From NCBI GenBank assembly GCA_018304505.1, contig JAGVWA010000008.1, forward strand, positions 1 through 16,503: DNA of 16,503 nt, given 5' to 3'. The translations under genes and the position numbers were made by a program. Positions 5,113 through 11,953 of the stretch are shown here, piece by piece (the stretch's first letter is position 1; each line of letters begins with the position of its first letter). Under the pieces are notes generated by a model, which searched no databases, was not told the origin of the DNA, and saw nothing but the letters and a program-made list of their open reading frames with translations. The stretch is from Nanobdellati archaeon. GTDB taxonomy: Archaea; B1Sed10-29; JAGVWA01.

Positions 5113-5220
5113 TTGAAAAGCAAGCCGCGAAGATGGAAAAAGAAAAACAACTCCCGCTGGAAGTGGGTCAAGAAGAAAATGCGGAAACGCAAACGCAAGG
5201 AAAAAATGAGAAAGAGATAA
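5113..5220 (+). CDS. rpl41e: probable large-subunit ribosomal protein eL41
   Basis: This 35-residue protein is almost entirely Lys and Arg: MKSKPRRWKKKNNS, then SRWKWVKKKMRKRKRKEKMR. The second part matches the eL41 consensus (KW-x-KKRMRRLKRKRRKMR) in position of the Trp, the Met and the basic run; eL41 is a 25-residue single helix at the subunit interface. The start is TTG 5113, with GGTGAT at 5104-5109 three bases before it, the same spacing as the small gene at 365. The ten or so extra N-terminal residues are unusual. It sits 31 bases after tRNA-Glu and 30 before tRNA-Leu with no clear promoter of its own, so it is probably co-transcribed. Low complexity limits certainty. Confidence 0.72.
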   Translation: MKSKPRRWKKKNNSRWKWVKKKMRKRKRKEKMRKR

Positions 5221-5250
5221 ATCTAGGCTTGCCGCTATTTCTCATTAATC

Positions 5251-5369
5251 GCAGGGGTGCCGGAGTTCGTCCACTCGCTGAACGCGGCGGGCGACCGGAC
5301 TGGTCAAACGGGATGGGCTTAGGACCCATTGGCTTAGTGCCTACGAGGGTTCAAACCCCTTCCCCTGCA
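5251..5369 (+). tRNA. tRNA-Leu(UAG) with a D-loop intron
   Basis: Acceptor arms GCAGGGG (5251-5257) and CCCCTGC (5362-5368) pair perfectly, discriminator A5369. T arm is GAGGG-TTCAAAC-CCCTT (5345-5361). Anticodon arm ATGGG-CTTAGGA-CCCAT (5313-5329) gives anticodon TAG (5320-5322). A long variable arm (GGC/GCC stem within 5330-5344) is the class II form typical of Leu. The D arm is interrupted by 35 bases (5266-5300). Joined, it reads CCGGAGTGGTCAAACGGG, a standard archaeal Leu D arm, and the mature RNA has 84 bases. CCA is not encoded. The last 18 bases plus two downstream recur at 5474-5493. Confidence 0.92.
5266..5300 (+). other. D-loop intron of tRNA-Leu (noncanonical position 15/16)
   Basis: The central helix is CCGG (5260-5263) with CCGG (5295-5298). 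The 5' bulge is AGT (5264-5266), the inner helix TCGTC/GGCGA (5267-5271 with 5290-5294), and the 3' bulge ACT (5299-5301). Cutting AG|T and AC|T restores the canonical D arm exactly. The outer helix is absent, so this is a relaxed BHB. Confidence 0.82.
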
Positions 5370-5371
5370 TC
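5352..5371 (+). repeat. 20-bp repeat, copy in the tRNA-Leu 3' end
   Basis: CAAACCCCTTCCCCTGCATC covers the T-loop end, T-stem and acceptor strand, the discriminator and two bases beyond. It recurs exactly at 5474-5493. Confidence 0.95.
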
Positions 5372-5408
5372 AGAGGGACTTCGTCCCTTCTATCCCTGAA
5401 GCACTGCA

Positions 5409-5442
5409 CTCGCCTTCGGCGAGGCAGAGCAAAACAATTTTT
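5409..5442 (+). terminator. hairpin plus T run, possible end of the tRNA-Leu transcript
   Basis: The stem CTCGCC/GGCGAG closes a cTTCGg-type tetraloop and is followed 14 bases later by AATTTTT. It is about 40 bases after the mature tRNA end. Confidence 0.4.
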
Positions 5443-5473
5443 GGTGCAGCTTTTTCATAAAAAGGTGCGTTCC

Positions 5474-5493
5474 CAAACCCCTTCCCCTGCATC
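5474..5493 (+). repeat. 20-bp repeat, orphan copy of the tRNA-Leu 3' end
   Basis: Exact copy of 5352-5371, 122 bases downstream, with no tRNA body before it. It resembles the distal attachment site left when an element integrates into a tRNA 3' end, here with only 102 bases between the copies. Confidence 0.9.
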
Positions 5494-5667
5494 CAGCTTT
5501 TTTGCGCGGCAAAAAACCTGGGAAAAAAACGATCCGCACCGTTGCAAAGCAACGGGGCAGCGGTTCTATGGTACAACTTGTTACATGCTCTTTAGCACCT
5601 TAAAGTGCGAAACGAATTGCGGATATCGCCCGTTTGACAACGCAAGAATCGAGGAACGTGTGCCTCG

Positions 5668-5693
5668 TATTAAGCCATCGGGCATGCTTAATA
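5668..5693 (+). promoter_or_regulatory. inverted repeat overlapping the TATA box of the HD/alaS operon
   Basis: TATTAAGC and GCTTAATA are perfect eight-base arms ten bases apart. The right arm carries TTAATAA (5688-5694), correctly placed about 25 bases before the leaderless ATG at 5717. A factor bound here would cover the TATA box, so this is a candidate operator. Confidence 0.5.
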
Positions 5694-5716
5694 ACTAGAA
5701 AAAGCACAACCCATCC

Positions 5717-6913
5717 ATGACCTTTATCAAAGACCCGATACACGGCCTGATCAAGATCAGCCCCCTGCAAGAAGACCTGATTAGCTCGCCAGAAATGCAG
5801 CGCTTGGGCTGGGTAAAGCAACTCTCACTCACTAAACTTATTTTTCCCGGCGCAAACCATACCCGCTTAGAGCATTCAATCGGCGTGTCGCACATTGCAG
5901 GCCAGATGGCCGATTCGCTAGAACTCGAAGACACTGAAAAAGACCTCGTGCAGGTCGCGGGGGTGCTGCATGACGTGGGCCACGGCCCATTTTCGCATGC
6001 CCTCGAAGGACTCTTTCCAATCTCACACGAAGAAAGGACACAACAAATCATTCTGGGCAAGTGGGCATCTAACATACCTGGCGCCGGCGAGATTCCAAAT
6101 CTACTAGAATCGCAGGGCATAGACCCAACCGAAGTTGCACAGCTCGTCTCAGGAGAACACAAATCGCACTACCTGCGCTCCATAATCCATTCTGAAGTAG
6201 ACGCAGACCGACTAGATTACACTAGCAGGGACGCGCACTATACGGGCCTCTTAACTCGGCCTGAGATCGACAGGACGGTAATGGTGCTAACAAGACAAGG
6301 TGACGAGATGGCAGTTGAAGAGAAGGGCATACCCGCTGTCGAAACGCTGCTGTTCTATAGAACCATGCTCTTCACCTCCATCTATAACCACCATGCCAAC
6401 AACATCGCATCGCGGATGCTGGAAAAAGCAACGCATGCCGCCCTACCCCACTTAGAGGACATTGAAAACATGACAGATGATGAACTAATGGTGGCTCTGA
6501 CAAACCATGGCGGCTTGCCAAAGGAACTCATAGAACGGATCCGGTACAGGGAGCTTTACAAGCGGGCCTTCGAAATCAAGTCGCGCACGACAAGCCAACA
6601 AGAGCTCGCGCTCTACGAAAAAGCACGGCATTACAGCCTCGAGCAAATCGAAAGCAAGATAACAAACGAGCTAGAGCTAAATGAAGCTGACGTGCTCGCG
6701 AGTTTTCCGCGCGGAACCCCTTCGGCAAAAACAATGGACCTAAAGGTATTCACGAAGCAAGGGGAGCTAAGGCCAATAATGGAAATGAGCAGCATCCTCG
6801 AAGCCCTATCAAAAATAAACCCAACCAACGTGCTTTTTGCCATATACTCAAAACCAGAACTAAGAGACGCCATAAGCACGGCAGCACGACAATACATAGA
6901 AGAAGGTTTTTGA
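5717..6913 (+). CDS. HD-superfamily phosphohydrolase (COG1078, SAMHD1/dGTPase-like)
   Basis: The protein has 398 residues, near the family norm. The metal-binding HD motif is complete: H53 in HTRLEHSIGVSHIA, H85-D86 in LHDVGHGPFSH, and D162/D164 in SEVDADRLDY. This COG1078 pattern is shared with SAMHD1 and bacterial dGTPases, so hydrolysis of deoxynucleoside triphosphates is likely, though some relatives act on other phosphoesters. The opening FIKDPIHGLIKISPLQEDLI is typical of the family. ATG 5717 follows a TATA box at 5688-5694 and is probably leaderless. The TGA at 6911-6913 touches the alaS start with no gap, so the two are co-transcribed. A functional tie to alanyl-tRNA synthesis is not evident. 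C-terminal residues about 290-398 are less conserved and unassigned. Confidence 0.92.
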   Translation: MTFIKDPIHGLIKISPLQEDLISSPEMQRLGWVKQLSLTKLIFPGANHTRLEHSIGVSHIAGQMADSLELEDTEKDLVQVAGVLHDVGHGPFSHALEGLFPISHEERTQQIILGKWASNIPGAGEIPNLLESQGIDPTEVAQLVSGEHKSHYLRSIIHSEVDADRLDYTSRDAHYTGLLTRPEIDRTVMVLTRQGDEMAVEEKGIPAVETLLFYRTMLFTSIYNHHANNIASRMLEKATHAALPHLEDIENMTDDELMVALTNHGGLPKELIERIRYRELYKRAFEIKSRTTSQQELALYEKARHYSLEQIESKITNELELNEADVLASFPRGTPSAKTMDLKVFTKQGELRPIMEMSSILEALSKINPTNVLFAIYSKPELRDAISTAARQYIEEGF

Positions 6914-9628
6914 ATGCTGACAAAAGAAAAAATCCGCGCTGACTTATCAAATGACTACAAAAAACACTATGAAGTGCCACTGTTCCAGCAGCATGGCTTT
7001 ACGCGCAAGGCCTGCAAAACCTGCAAGCGGGCATTCTGGACCGCAGACAAATCCAGGGAGCTTTGCGAAGACTCGAGCTGCGTGGACTTCGAATTCATAG
7101 AAACCAAACCAAGGAAAGTCGATTTCATTGACACATGGAAAAAATTCGAAAAGTTTTTCGTCAAGAATGGGCATTACAGCATGCCTAGGTATCCAATCAT
7201 TGCACGATGGAAGCCAGACCTTTATTTCACCATCGCAAGCATTGTCGACTTCCAGCGAGTTGAACAGGGCAAGCTGTTCTTCTCCTACCCGAACGACAAG
7301 ATCGTCGTGCCGCAGCCCTGCCTAAGGTTCGGCGACATCGAAAATGTCGGCGTAACAGGGGCCCACATGACGGGATTTGTCATGACGGGCCAGCACGCAT
7401 TCAATTACCCCAAAGAAGGGTATTGGAAAAACGAGTGCCTCGACTTGAATTTCGAAGTGCTCACTAAAGTTTTCAAGGTTCCAAAAGGGGACTTTGTTTA
7501 CAAGGAAGACGTGTGGGCAATGCCAGACTTCTCTGCCTTTGGACCTTGCATCGAGGTAATGAGCAAGGGCAATGAAATCGTCAACAACGTGTTCATGGAA
7601 TTCCAGGCAGCGCCAACAGGAACTGGATACAAGCCATTGGACACAAAGGTAATCGACGTTGGTTGGGGCCACGAACGCCTGTGCTGGTACCTCAGCGGGG
7701 AGCCAACGATTTACGATACCGCTTTCGGGCCAGTGATGAAGAAAGTCAAAAAGGAATCCAGCATCGAGTACGATAGGGACTTTTTCGACAGGTATGCCAA
7801 AATCGCGGGCAAGCTAAACATCGACGAGGTTAAAGACATCCGCGCAGCGCGGAAGCAAATCGCAAAACAATTGAACGTGAAGCCGGAGTTCCTGCAAAAG
7901 AACCTTGAGCCACTGCAAGCCCTTTACAGCGTTGTCGAGCATTCCAGGTCACTGGCCTTTGCCATCGCTGACGGCGGTTTACCCAGTAATGCCGGCGGGG
8001 GCTACAATCTGCGCATTATCCTGAGGCGCGCAATGAACTTCATCAGAGAGCACCAAATCCCATTCACGCTGTCAGAACTCGCATTGCAGCACGCCGAATA
8101 CCTAAAGCCGATGTACCCAGAGCTGATGAAGAATCAGAAAGAGATCACAGAGATCATCAAAATCGAGGAGGACAAATTCGCAAGATCCGTTATACGCGCA
8201 GGAAAACAGATCACAACCCTGCTTGAAAAGAAAACTAAATTCGACCTGAAGACCCTGATGACACTATATGAGTCGCACGGCATCACCCCTGAAATCCTGG
8301 AGGAAAACGCTTACCGAACTGGAAAGAAAATCGAGATCCCTCAGGACTTCTATCAAACCCTGACAGGAAAACACGAAGCCCGAGAGCCCAAACAAGAGAA
8401 AACCCCATTTGACTTGTCTGGAATTCCCAATACTGAGAAGCTGTTTTACGAACGCATATACGAATTCGATGCTCAGGTAATAAAAACCCTCAAAATCGAC
8501 AAACGCCATTACATCATCCTGGACAGGACCGCGTTCTACCCAGAAGGCGGTGGCCAGTTGTTTGACATAGGACAAATCGACAATGCCCACGTCATCCAGG
8601 TACAGAAAATCGGCGACGTGGTGATACACGAAATCGACAATGAATTGAAGAAAAAAAACGTGCACTGCATCATCAACAAGGAGCGCAGGGAATCCTTGAG
8701 GAGGCACCACAGTGCCGCACACCTGCTTAACGGTGCAGCAAAAAAGCTGCTGGGAAACCACGTTTGGCAAGCCGGGGCGGAGAAGACGCCTGAAAAAGGC
8801 AGGTTAGACATAACGCATTATGACAGCCTCAGTAACGAAGAATTGCAGAAGATTGAGGACATGGCAAACCAGGTCATTCATGAAAAACGGCCCGTGGCAA
8901 ACCCAGTTCTACCACGACTTGAGGCAGAAAAGAAATACGGTTTTACGCTCTACCAGGGGGGTGCGGTTCCAGGGAAGCAGCTTAGGATAGTTGACATCAA
9001 GGACTGGGACGTCGAGGCCTGCGGCGGAACACATGTAAGCAACACAGGCGAAATCGAATGCGTCAAGATCACAAAGGCAAAGAAGATCCAGGACGGAATA
9101 ATACGGCTCGAATACGTGGCAGGCAACACTCTGTGTGCAAAGGCAGACAAAACACAAGTAAACACAGAATTCGACGAGAGCGATCGGTGGATAAAAGAAG
9201 TTGACGCGATGCTCAAGACAAAGAACCAGCTAACGGGCGAAATTGACTTCATTGATTTCGACTCAGCAACGCTCGAAGAGCTGCAGGAAAAGTTCAAGTC
9301 GCTCAAAAAAGAGCTCGCTGAGATACGAAACAGGATAGTGCATTCTATCGATACAGCATCACCAGTGCAGTACCTCCAAGACGCGGACATGAAAACGCTA
9401 CAAGAGATGGCTGAAAAAATCCTTGAGCACCATGCCTTCACCGTGTTGTTGTCAAACGGCATGGTTCTTGGAAAGGGAAAACACGCAGGCCTTGAAAACG
9501 TTGTTGAGAAATGCGCGGAAATAATGGGCGGGAAGGCCGGCGGGAAACCGGGGGAATACAAAGGCGGTGGGCCTTACGCTGAAAAAACAAAAGACGCCTT
9601 TGAATTTGCAAAAAAGCAACTGGTGTAA
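6914..9628 (+). CDS. alaS: alanyl-tRNA synthetase, archaeal type
   Basis: The protein has 904 residues, the usual archaeal length, and charges tRNA-Ala in the cytoplasm. It starts with the archaeal N-terminal zinc-like module (C34, C37, C51, C56, FWT between). The class II catalytic core follows: FEKFFVKNGHYSMPRYPIIARWKPDL, EFQAAPTG region and GWGHERLCWYLSGEPTIYDT. The QALYSVVEHSRSLAFAIADGG segment and RILRRA follow. The editing domain is present with HHSAAH (598-603) and CGGTH (703-707), the zinc site that deacylates Ser- or Gly-tRNA-Ala. The C-terminal DHHA1-like part ends with the Gly-rich GGKAGGKPGEYKGGGP. Start ATG directly follows the stop of the HD gene. No truncation or intein is seen. 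Confidence 0.97.
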   Translation: MLTKEKIRADLSNDYKKHYEVPLFQQHGFTRKACKTCKRAFWTADKSRELCEDSSCVDFEFIETKPRKVDFIDTWKKFEKFFVKNGHYSMPRYPIIARWKPDLYFTIASIVDFQRVEQGKLFFSYPNDKIVVPQPCLRFGDIENVGVTGAHMTGFVMTGQHAFNYPKEGYWKNECLDLNFEVLTKVFKVPKGDFVYKEDVWAMPDFSAFGPCIEVMSKGNEIVNNVFMEFQAAPTGTGYKPLDTKVIDVGWGHERLCWYLSGEPTIYDTAFGPVMKKVKKESSIEYDRDFFDRYAKIAGKLNIDEVKDIRAARKQIAKQLNVKPEFLQKNLEPLQALYSVVEHSRSLAFAIADGGLPSNAGGGYNLRIILRRAMNFIREHQIPFTLSELALQHAEYLKPMYPELMKNQKEITEIIKIEEDKFARSVIRAGKQITTLLEKKTKFDLKTLMTLYESHGITPEILEENAYRTGKKIEIPQDFYQTLTGKHEAREPKQEKTPFDLSGIPNTEKLFYERIYEFDAQVIKTLKIDKRHYIILDRTAFYPEGGGQLFDIGQIDNAHVIQVQKIGDVVIHEIDNELKKKNVHCIINKERRESLRRHHSAAHLLNGAAKKLLGNHVWQAGAEKTPEKGRLDITHYDSLSNEELQKIEDMANQVIHEKRPVANPVLPRLEAEKKYGFTLYQGGAVPGKQLRIVDIKDWDVEACGGTHVSNTGEIECVKITKAKKIQDGIIRLEYVAGNTLCAKADKTQVNTEFDESDRWIKEVDAMLKTKNQLTGEIDFIDFDSATLEELQEKFKSLKKELAEIRNRIVHSIDTASPVQYLQDADMKTLQEMAEKILEHHAFTVLLSNGMVLGKGKHAGLENVVEKCAEIMGGKAGGKPGEYKGGGPYAEKTKDAFEFAKKQLV

Positions 9629-9676
9629 TGTTGCGCGGCTGCACGCGGAAGCTTGATCTAACATGACGAGTAAAGC

Positions 9677-9685
9677 CTTTTAAAC
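9677..9685 (+). promoter_or_regulatory. TATA box of the membrane-protein pair
   Basis: CTTTTAAAC lies about 25 bases before ATG 9707, implying a leaderless transcript for the 9707-11861 pair. Confidence 0.6.
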
Positions 9686-9706
9686 CCGCCTCGTTTTTAC
9701 TAACAC

Positions 9707-11107
9707 ATGAAACCAAAACACCTCGCGGTTTTACTTATACTCATTATCACATTAGGTGTTGCGCAACAGATACAAGTAAACGCAGACCAGGCCAGGGAAA
9801 AGGTTGTGGCTTTTGAACAGCCAGGGGAAACCGATGACATAAAGCCCCGGGAAACTGTCACGACCAGCCAAGGGCAGTACTGGGTCGTCGAGATCCTGCG
9901 CGGTGGCAGGATAATAACGCTAGTGCCAGTTAGCGCGGACACTGGAAGCATTGAGTTTGAAGGCGAGCACGTCAAAGACGCCATCAAGATACACTATCTA
10001 GCCAATTACTTCACGACACAGAAATCAATTGTTGACTACTTAAGCAGCACACGTGCCTATGCACGGAACAAGCAGAGCGCGTTTTCAGACAAGCACAGCT
10101 CTTTTACAGCCAGCATTGAGCCGACGATACCTGAAAACGTGACGCTGACAAAGAAAGCAGCGTACTTATTGGCACTGACAACCGCGCGGGACAACGCGAA
10201 CAAGCTAGGTGAAGCCACAAAAACTGCTGAGGGTGCAATTGCCACTATACGATCCGTAAATGACATCGATAGCCTTGATGGGATGTTCGACGAATTTTTC
10301 GGCGCGTACGACACCTTCCTTACTTCATTGAGCTCGCTTTCGACACGCATTGTTGAGTTCAACACCGAGATAAACGCGAAATCAAACGCCGGGGAACTTG
10401 ACGCACAGACCGCGACAATAGTCTCCCTGACGATTCAAGAGCAGGGCCTGACACAGGAAATAATCGAGAAACGCGATGACGTTGATGCCAACAAGGGTTC
10501 CATCCAGACCAACTTGTTTGGAAAACTCAGCGAGCAAGTTGACGAATTCCAGATAAACCTCGCAGACCGGGTTGCAGGTGGCCTGCAAGACCGGGAAATA
10601 AAAAGCATACAAGACCGTGTCAAGAACCTGTCTGCAAACTACACAACAGTTTTCAACAACTCACTAGCGTTGCCCCAATACTACATTGATGAAAAAAACC
10701 TTGAACAAAAGGCAAACACGATAACCCAAAAGCTGCAAATCGCTACAGAGGAATGCGCGAAGGGCTATGCAGAGTGCAAACAAATAGAGCCGTCATTGAC
10801 AGACATTGAAACGCTGCTAGCCGAGATGCAGCAGGCCATCAGCAGCTACTCGCCGCTTGAATGCACGAACGGAAAAATCGAGCGCGGGGGAAGATGCGTT
10901 TGCCCAGCGGGCACAGAAGAAGACCCCCAGGGCAGGTGCGTTACTCCACAGGAGCAGCAATCAACGGGGACGCAGACCTCGACACTAATCATTATAATCA
11001 TCGTGATCATAATCATAATAGCAATTGTTTACAAGTTTACAAGCGGGGGAAAAAAGGATGAAACACCTGAGATGGAAAGTTCCTATTTTGGCTTTGATAA
11101 TCAGTAG
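9707..11107 (+). CDS. secreted, membrane-anchored coiled-coil protein with Cys module
   Basis: I do not recognise the family. The protein has 466 residues. A signal peptide or N-terminal anchor is seen at 1-24 (MKPKHLAVLLILIITLGVAQ), followed by a small beta-rich region to about 100, and a long Ala/Glu/Lys/Gln-rich helical region (about 105-375) likely to form coiled coils. A Cys module (about 384-407: CTNGKIERGG, RCVCPAG, GRC) resembles short EGF-like or 'C-x-C-PxG' motifs. A single membrane helix of almost pure Ile/Val (about 422-444) and a short basic-acidic tail (SGGKKDETPEMESS) close the chain. The topology suggests an outside-facing stalk. It overlaps the next gene by 50 bases. The start is supported by the TATA box at 9677-9685. 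Confidence 0.78.
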   Translation: MKPKHLAVLLILIITLGVAQQIQVNADQAREKVVAFEQPGETDDIKPRETVTTSQGQYWVVEILRGGRIITLVPVSADTGSIEFEGEHVKDAIKIHYLANYFTTQKSIVDYLSSTRAYARNKQSAFSDKHSSFTASIEPTIPENVTLTKKAAYLLALTTARDNANKLGEATKTAEGAIATIRSVNDIDSLDGMFDEFFGAYDTFLTSLSSLSTRIVEFNTEINAKSNAGELDAQTATIVSLTIQEQGLTQEIIEKRDDVDANKGSIQTNLFGKLSEQVDEFQINLADRVAGGLQDREIKSIQDRVKNLSANYTTVFNNSLALPQYYIDEKNLEQKANTITQKLQIATEECAKGYAECKQIEPSLTDIETLLAEMQQAISSYSPLECTNGKIERGGRCVCPAGTEEDPQGRCVTPQEQQSTGTQTSTLIIIIIVIIIIIAIVYKFTSGGKKDETPEMESSYFGFDNQ

Positions 11108-11861
11108 CCTGCTTCTTTCTACGGGCTTAGCTGACCTTACTGGCATCCTCGAGTTGACACAGAAAACGCTATACCAAGGCGAAAGCGCCACGCTAACAGT
11201 CGCCTTGCGAAACACCGGCTTCCAGAGGGAAGACGACATATCCCTGACAATTAACATGGTGCAGGCCCTCGGCGGAGCGAAAACAGTCAAGATACCACAA
11301 TTGCACCCAGGCGGAACCTACACGCGCGACATCTTCATCCAGACGCTTTCAGACACACCCCTCGGGGAATATGAGATAACCGGCACTGTGCAGCAAAAGG
11401 GCTTTGCACAACCGATACCGATAGCAACGGGGACCCTTAACGTCAAGGCGTATCCCATAATTACCTCGCATGTGCTACAAAAGGAGGCCTTTGCACAAGC
11501 GGAAGAAAGCAAGCTCACGATACGAACTGAAAATAAGGGGCAGGACGTGCTGAAGGACGTGCGCATCAAGTTAATCTATCCCCCCAACTTCATTGCACCA
11601 ACAACAGAACAGCTCATCGGAGACCTGGCCCCAGAAGAGGAGATCAGCAAGACGTTTTCATTTACAACGCCAAAGAAAGGCGCCGCGTATCACGTTAGCG
11701 TCGAAACAACCTTTAGCGACCAAGATGGGGCACACGTCCCCCGACTTTATACACTATCGCTGAACGTCGCCGGCGAACAGCAATTTGGGTTCATCGAAAC
11801 TATCTTGACAATAATAATACTGCTGCTCATTATCCGATTGTTCTGGGCAAAGTTCGCATGA
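11058..11861 (+). CDS. membrane-anchored protein with two Ig-like (CARDB/S-layer-type) domains
   Basis: With start ATG 11058 the protein has 268 residues and begins with a clear signal peptide, MKHLRWKVPILALIISSLLL then STGLA. A start at 11025 is open but would put a polar stretch before it. Residues about 30-135 and 140-245 are two beta-sandwich repeats of the CARDB type: ESATLTVALRNTGFQREDD / LHPGGTYTRDIFIQ, then ESKLTIRTENKGQDVLKDV / LAPEEEISKTFSFTTPKKG. A C-terminal membrane helix (about 247-264) ends the chain. Such domains are common in archaeal surface proteins (COG1361-like). It overlaps the coiled-coil gene by 50 bases in another frame, so the two are translated from one mRNA and probably form one envelope complex. 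Confidence 0.78.
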   Translation: MKHLRWKVPILALIISSLLLSTGLADLTGILELTQKTLYQGESATLTVALRNTGFQREDDISLTINMVQALGGAKTVKIPQLHPGGTYTRDIFIQTLSDTPLGEYEITGTVQQKGFAQPIPIATGTLNVKAYPIITSHVLQKEAFAQAEESKLTIRTENKGQDVLKDVRIKLIYPPNFIAPTTEQLIGDLAPEEEISKTFSFTTPKKGAAYHVSVETTFSDQDGAHVPRLYTLSLNVAGEQQFGFIETILTIIILLLIIRLFWAKFA

Positions 11862-11924
11862 CAGTAACTGGCACCCCCGCCTGACAGACACCCCCCAAGT
11901 TCCAGTAAACTTCCGCAAAAAGGA

Positions 11925-11930
11925 TTTAAA
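11925..11930 (+). promoter_or_regulatory. TATA box of mcm
   Basis: TTTAAA in AAAGGATTTAAAG lies 25-29 bases before ATG 11954. It fixes that codon, rather than ATG 11936, as the likely leaderless start. Confidence 0.6.
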
Positions 11931-11953
11931 GAACATTGTACACAATAGTGGGC

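Larger units (their letters stand above)
5370..5716. other. gene-free stretch with a cluster of hairpins
   Basis: No convincing gene is present; a frame at 5441-5698 is open but has no protein character and no ribosome site. Hairpins follow one another: AGGGAC-TTC-GTCCCT (5374-5388); CTCGCC-TTC-GGCGAG (5409-5423), extended by TGC/GCA; CCAG-C-TTTTTTGC with GCAAAAAA-C-CTGG (5493-5521); CCGTTGC-AAA-GCAACGG (5539-5555) inside CCGC/GCGG (5534-5563); CGAGG/CCTCG (5650-5667); TATTAAGC/GCTTAATA (5668-5693). The TTTTT after the second hairpin (about 5438-5442) could end the tRNA-Leu transcript. The repeat copy of tRNA-Leu lies at 5474-5493. The rest could be remnants of a small element or structured RNA. 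Confidence 0.6.

Noticed and set aside
5441-5698. 85-codon plus-strand frame between tRNA-Leu and the HD gene
   Set aside because: No ribosome site, no protein-like composition, and it runs across the repeat copy and several perfect hairpins.
8264-8770. 168-codon minus-strand frame inside alaS, and the similar one at 8950-9561
   Set aside because: Both are antisense to strongly conserved alaS motifs, have no promoter or ribosome site, and encode implausible Cys/Ser/Phe-rich sequences.
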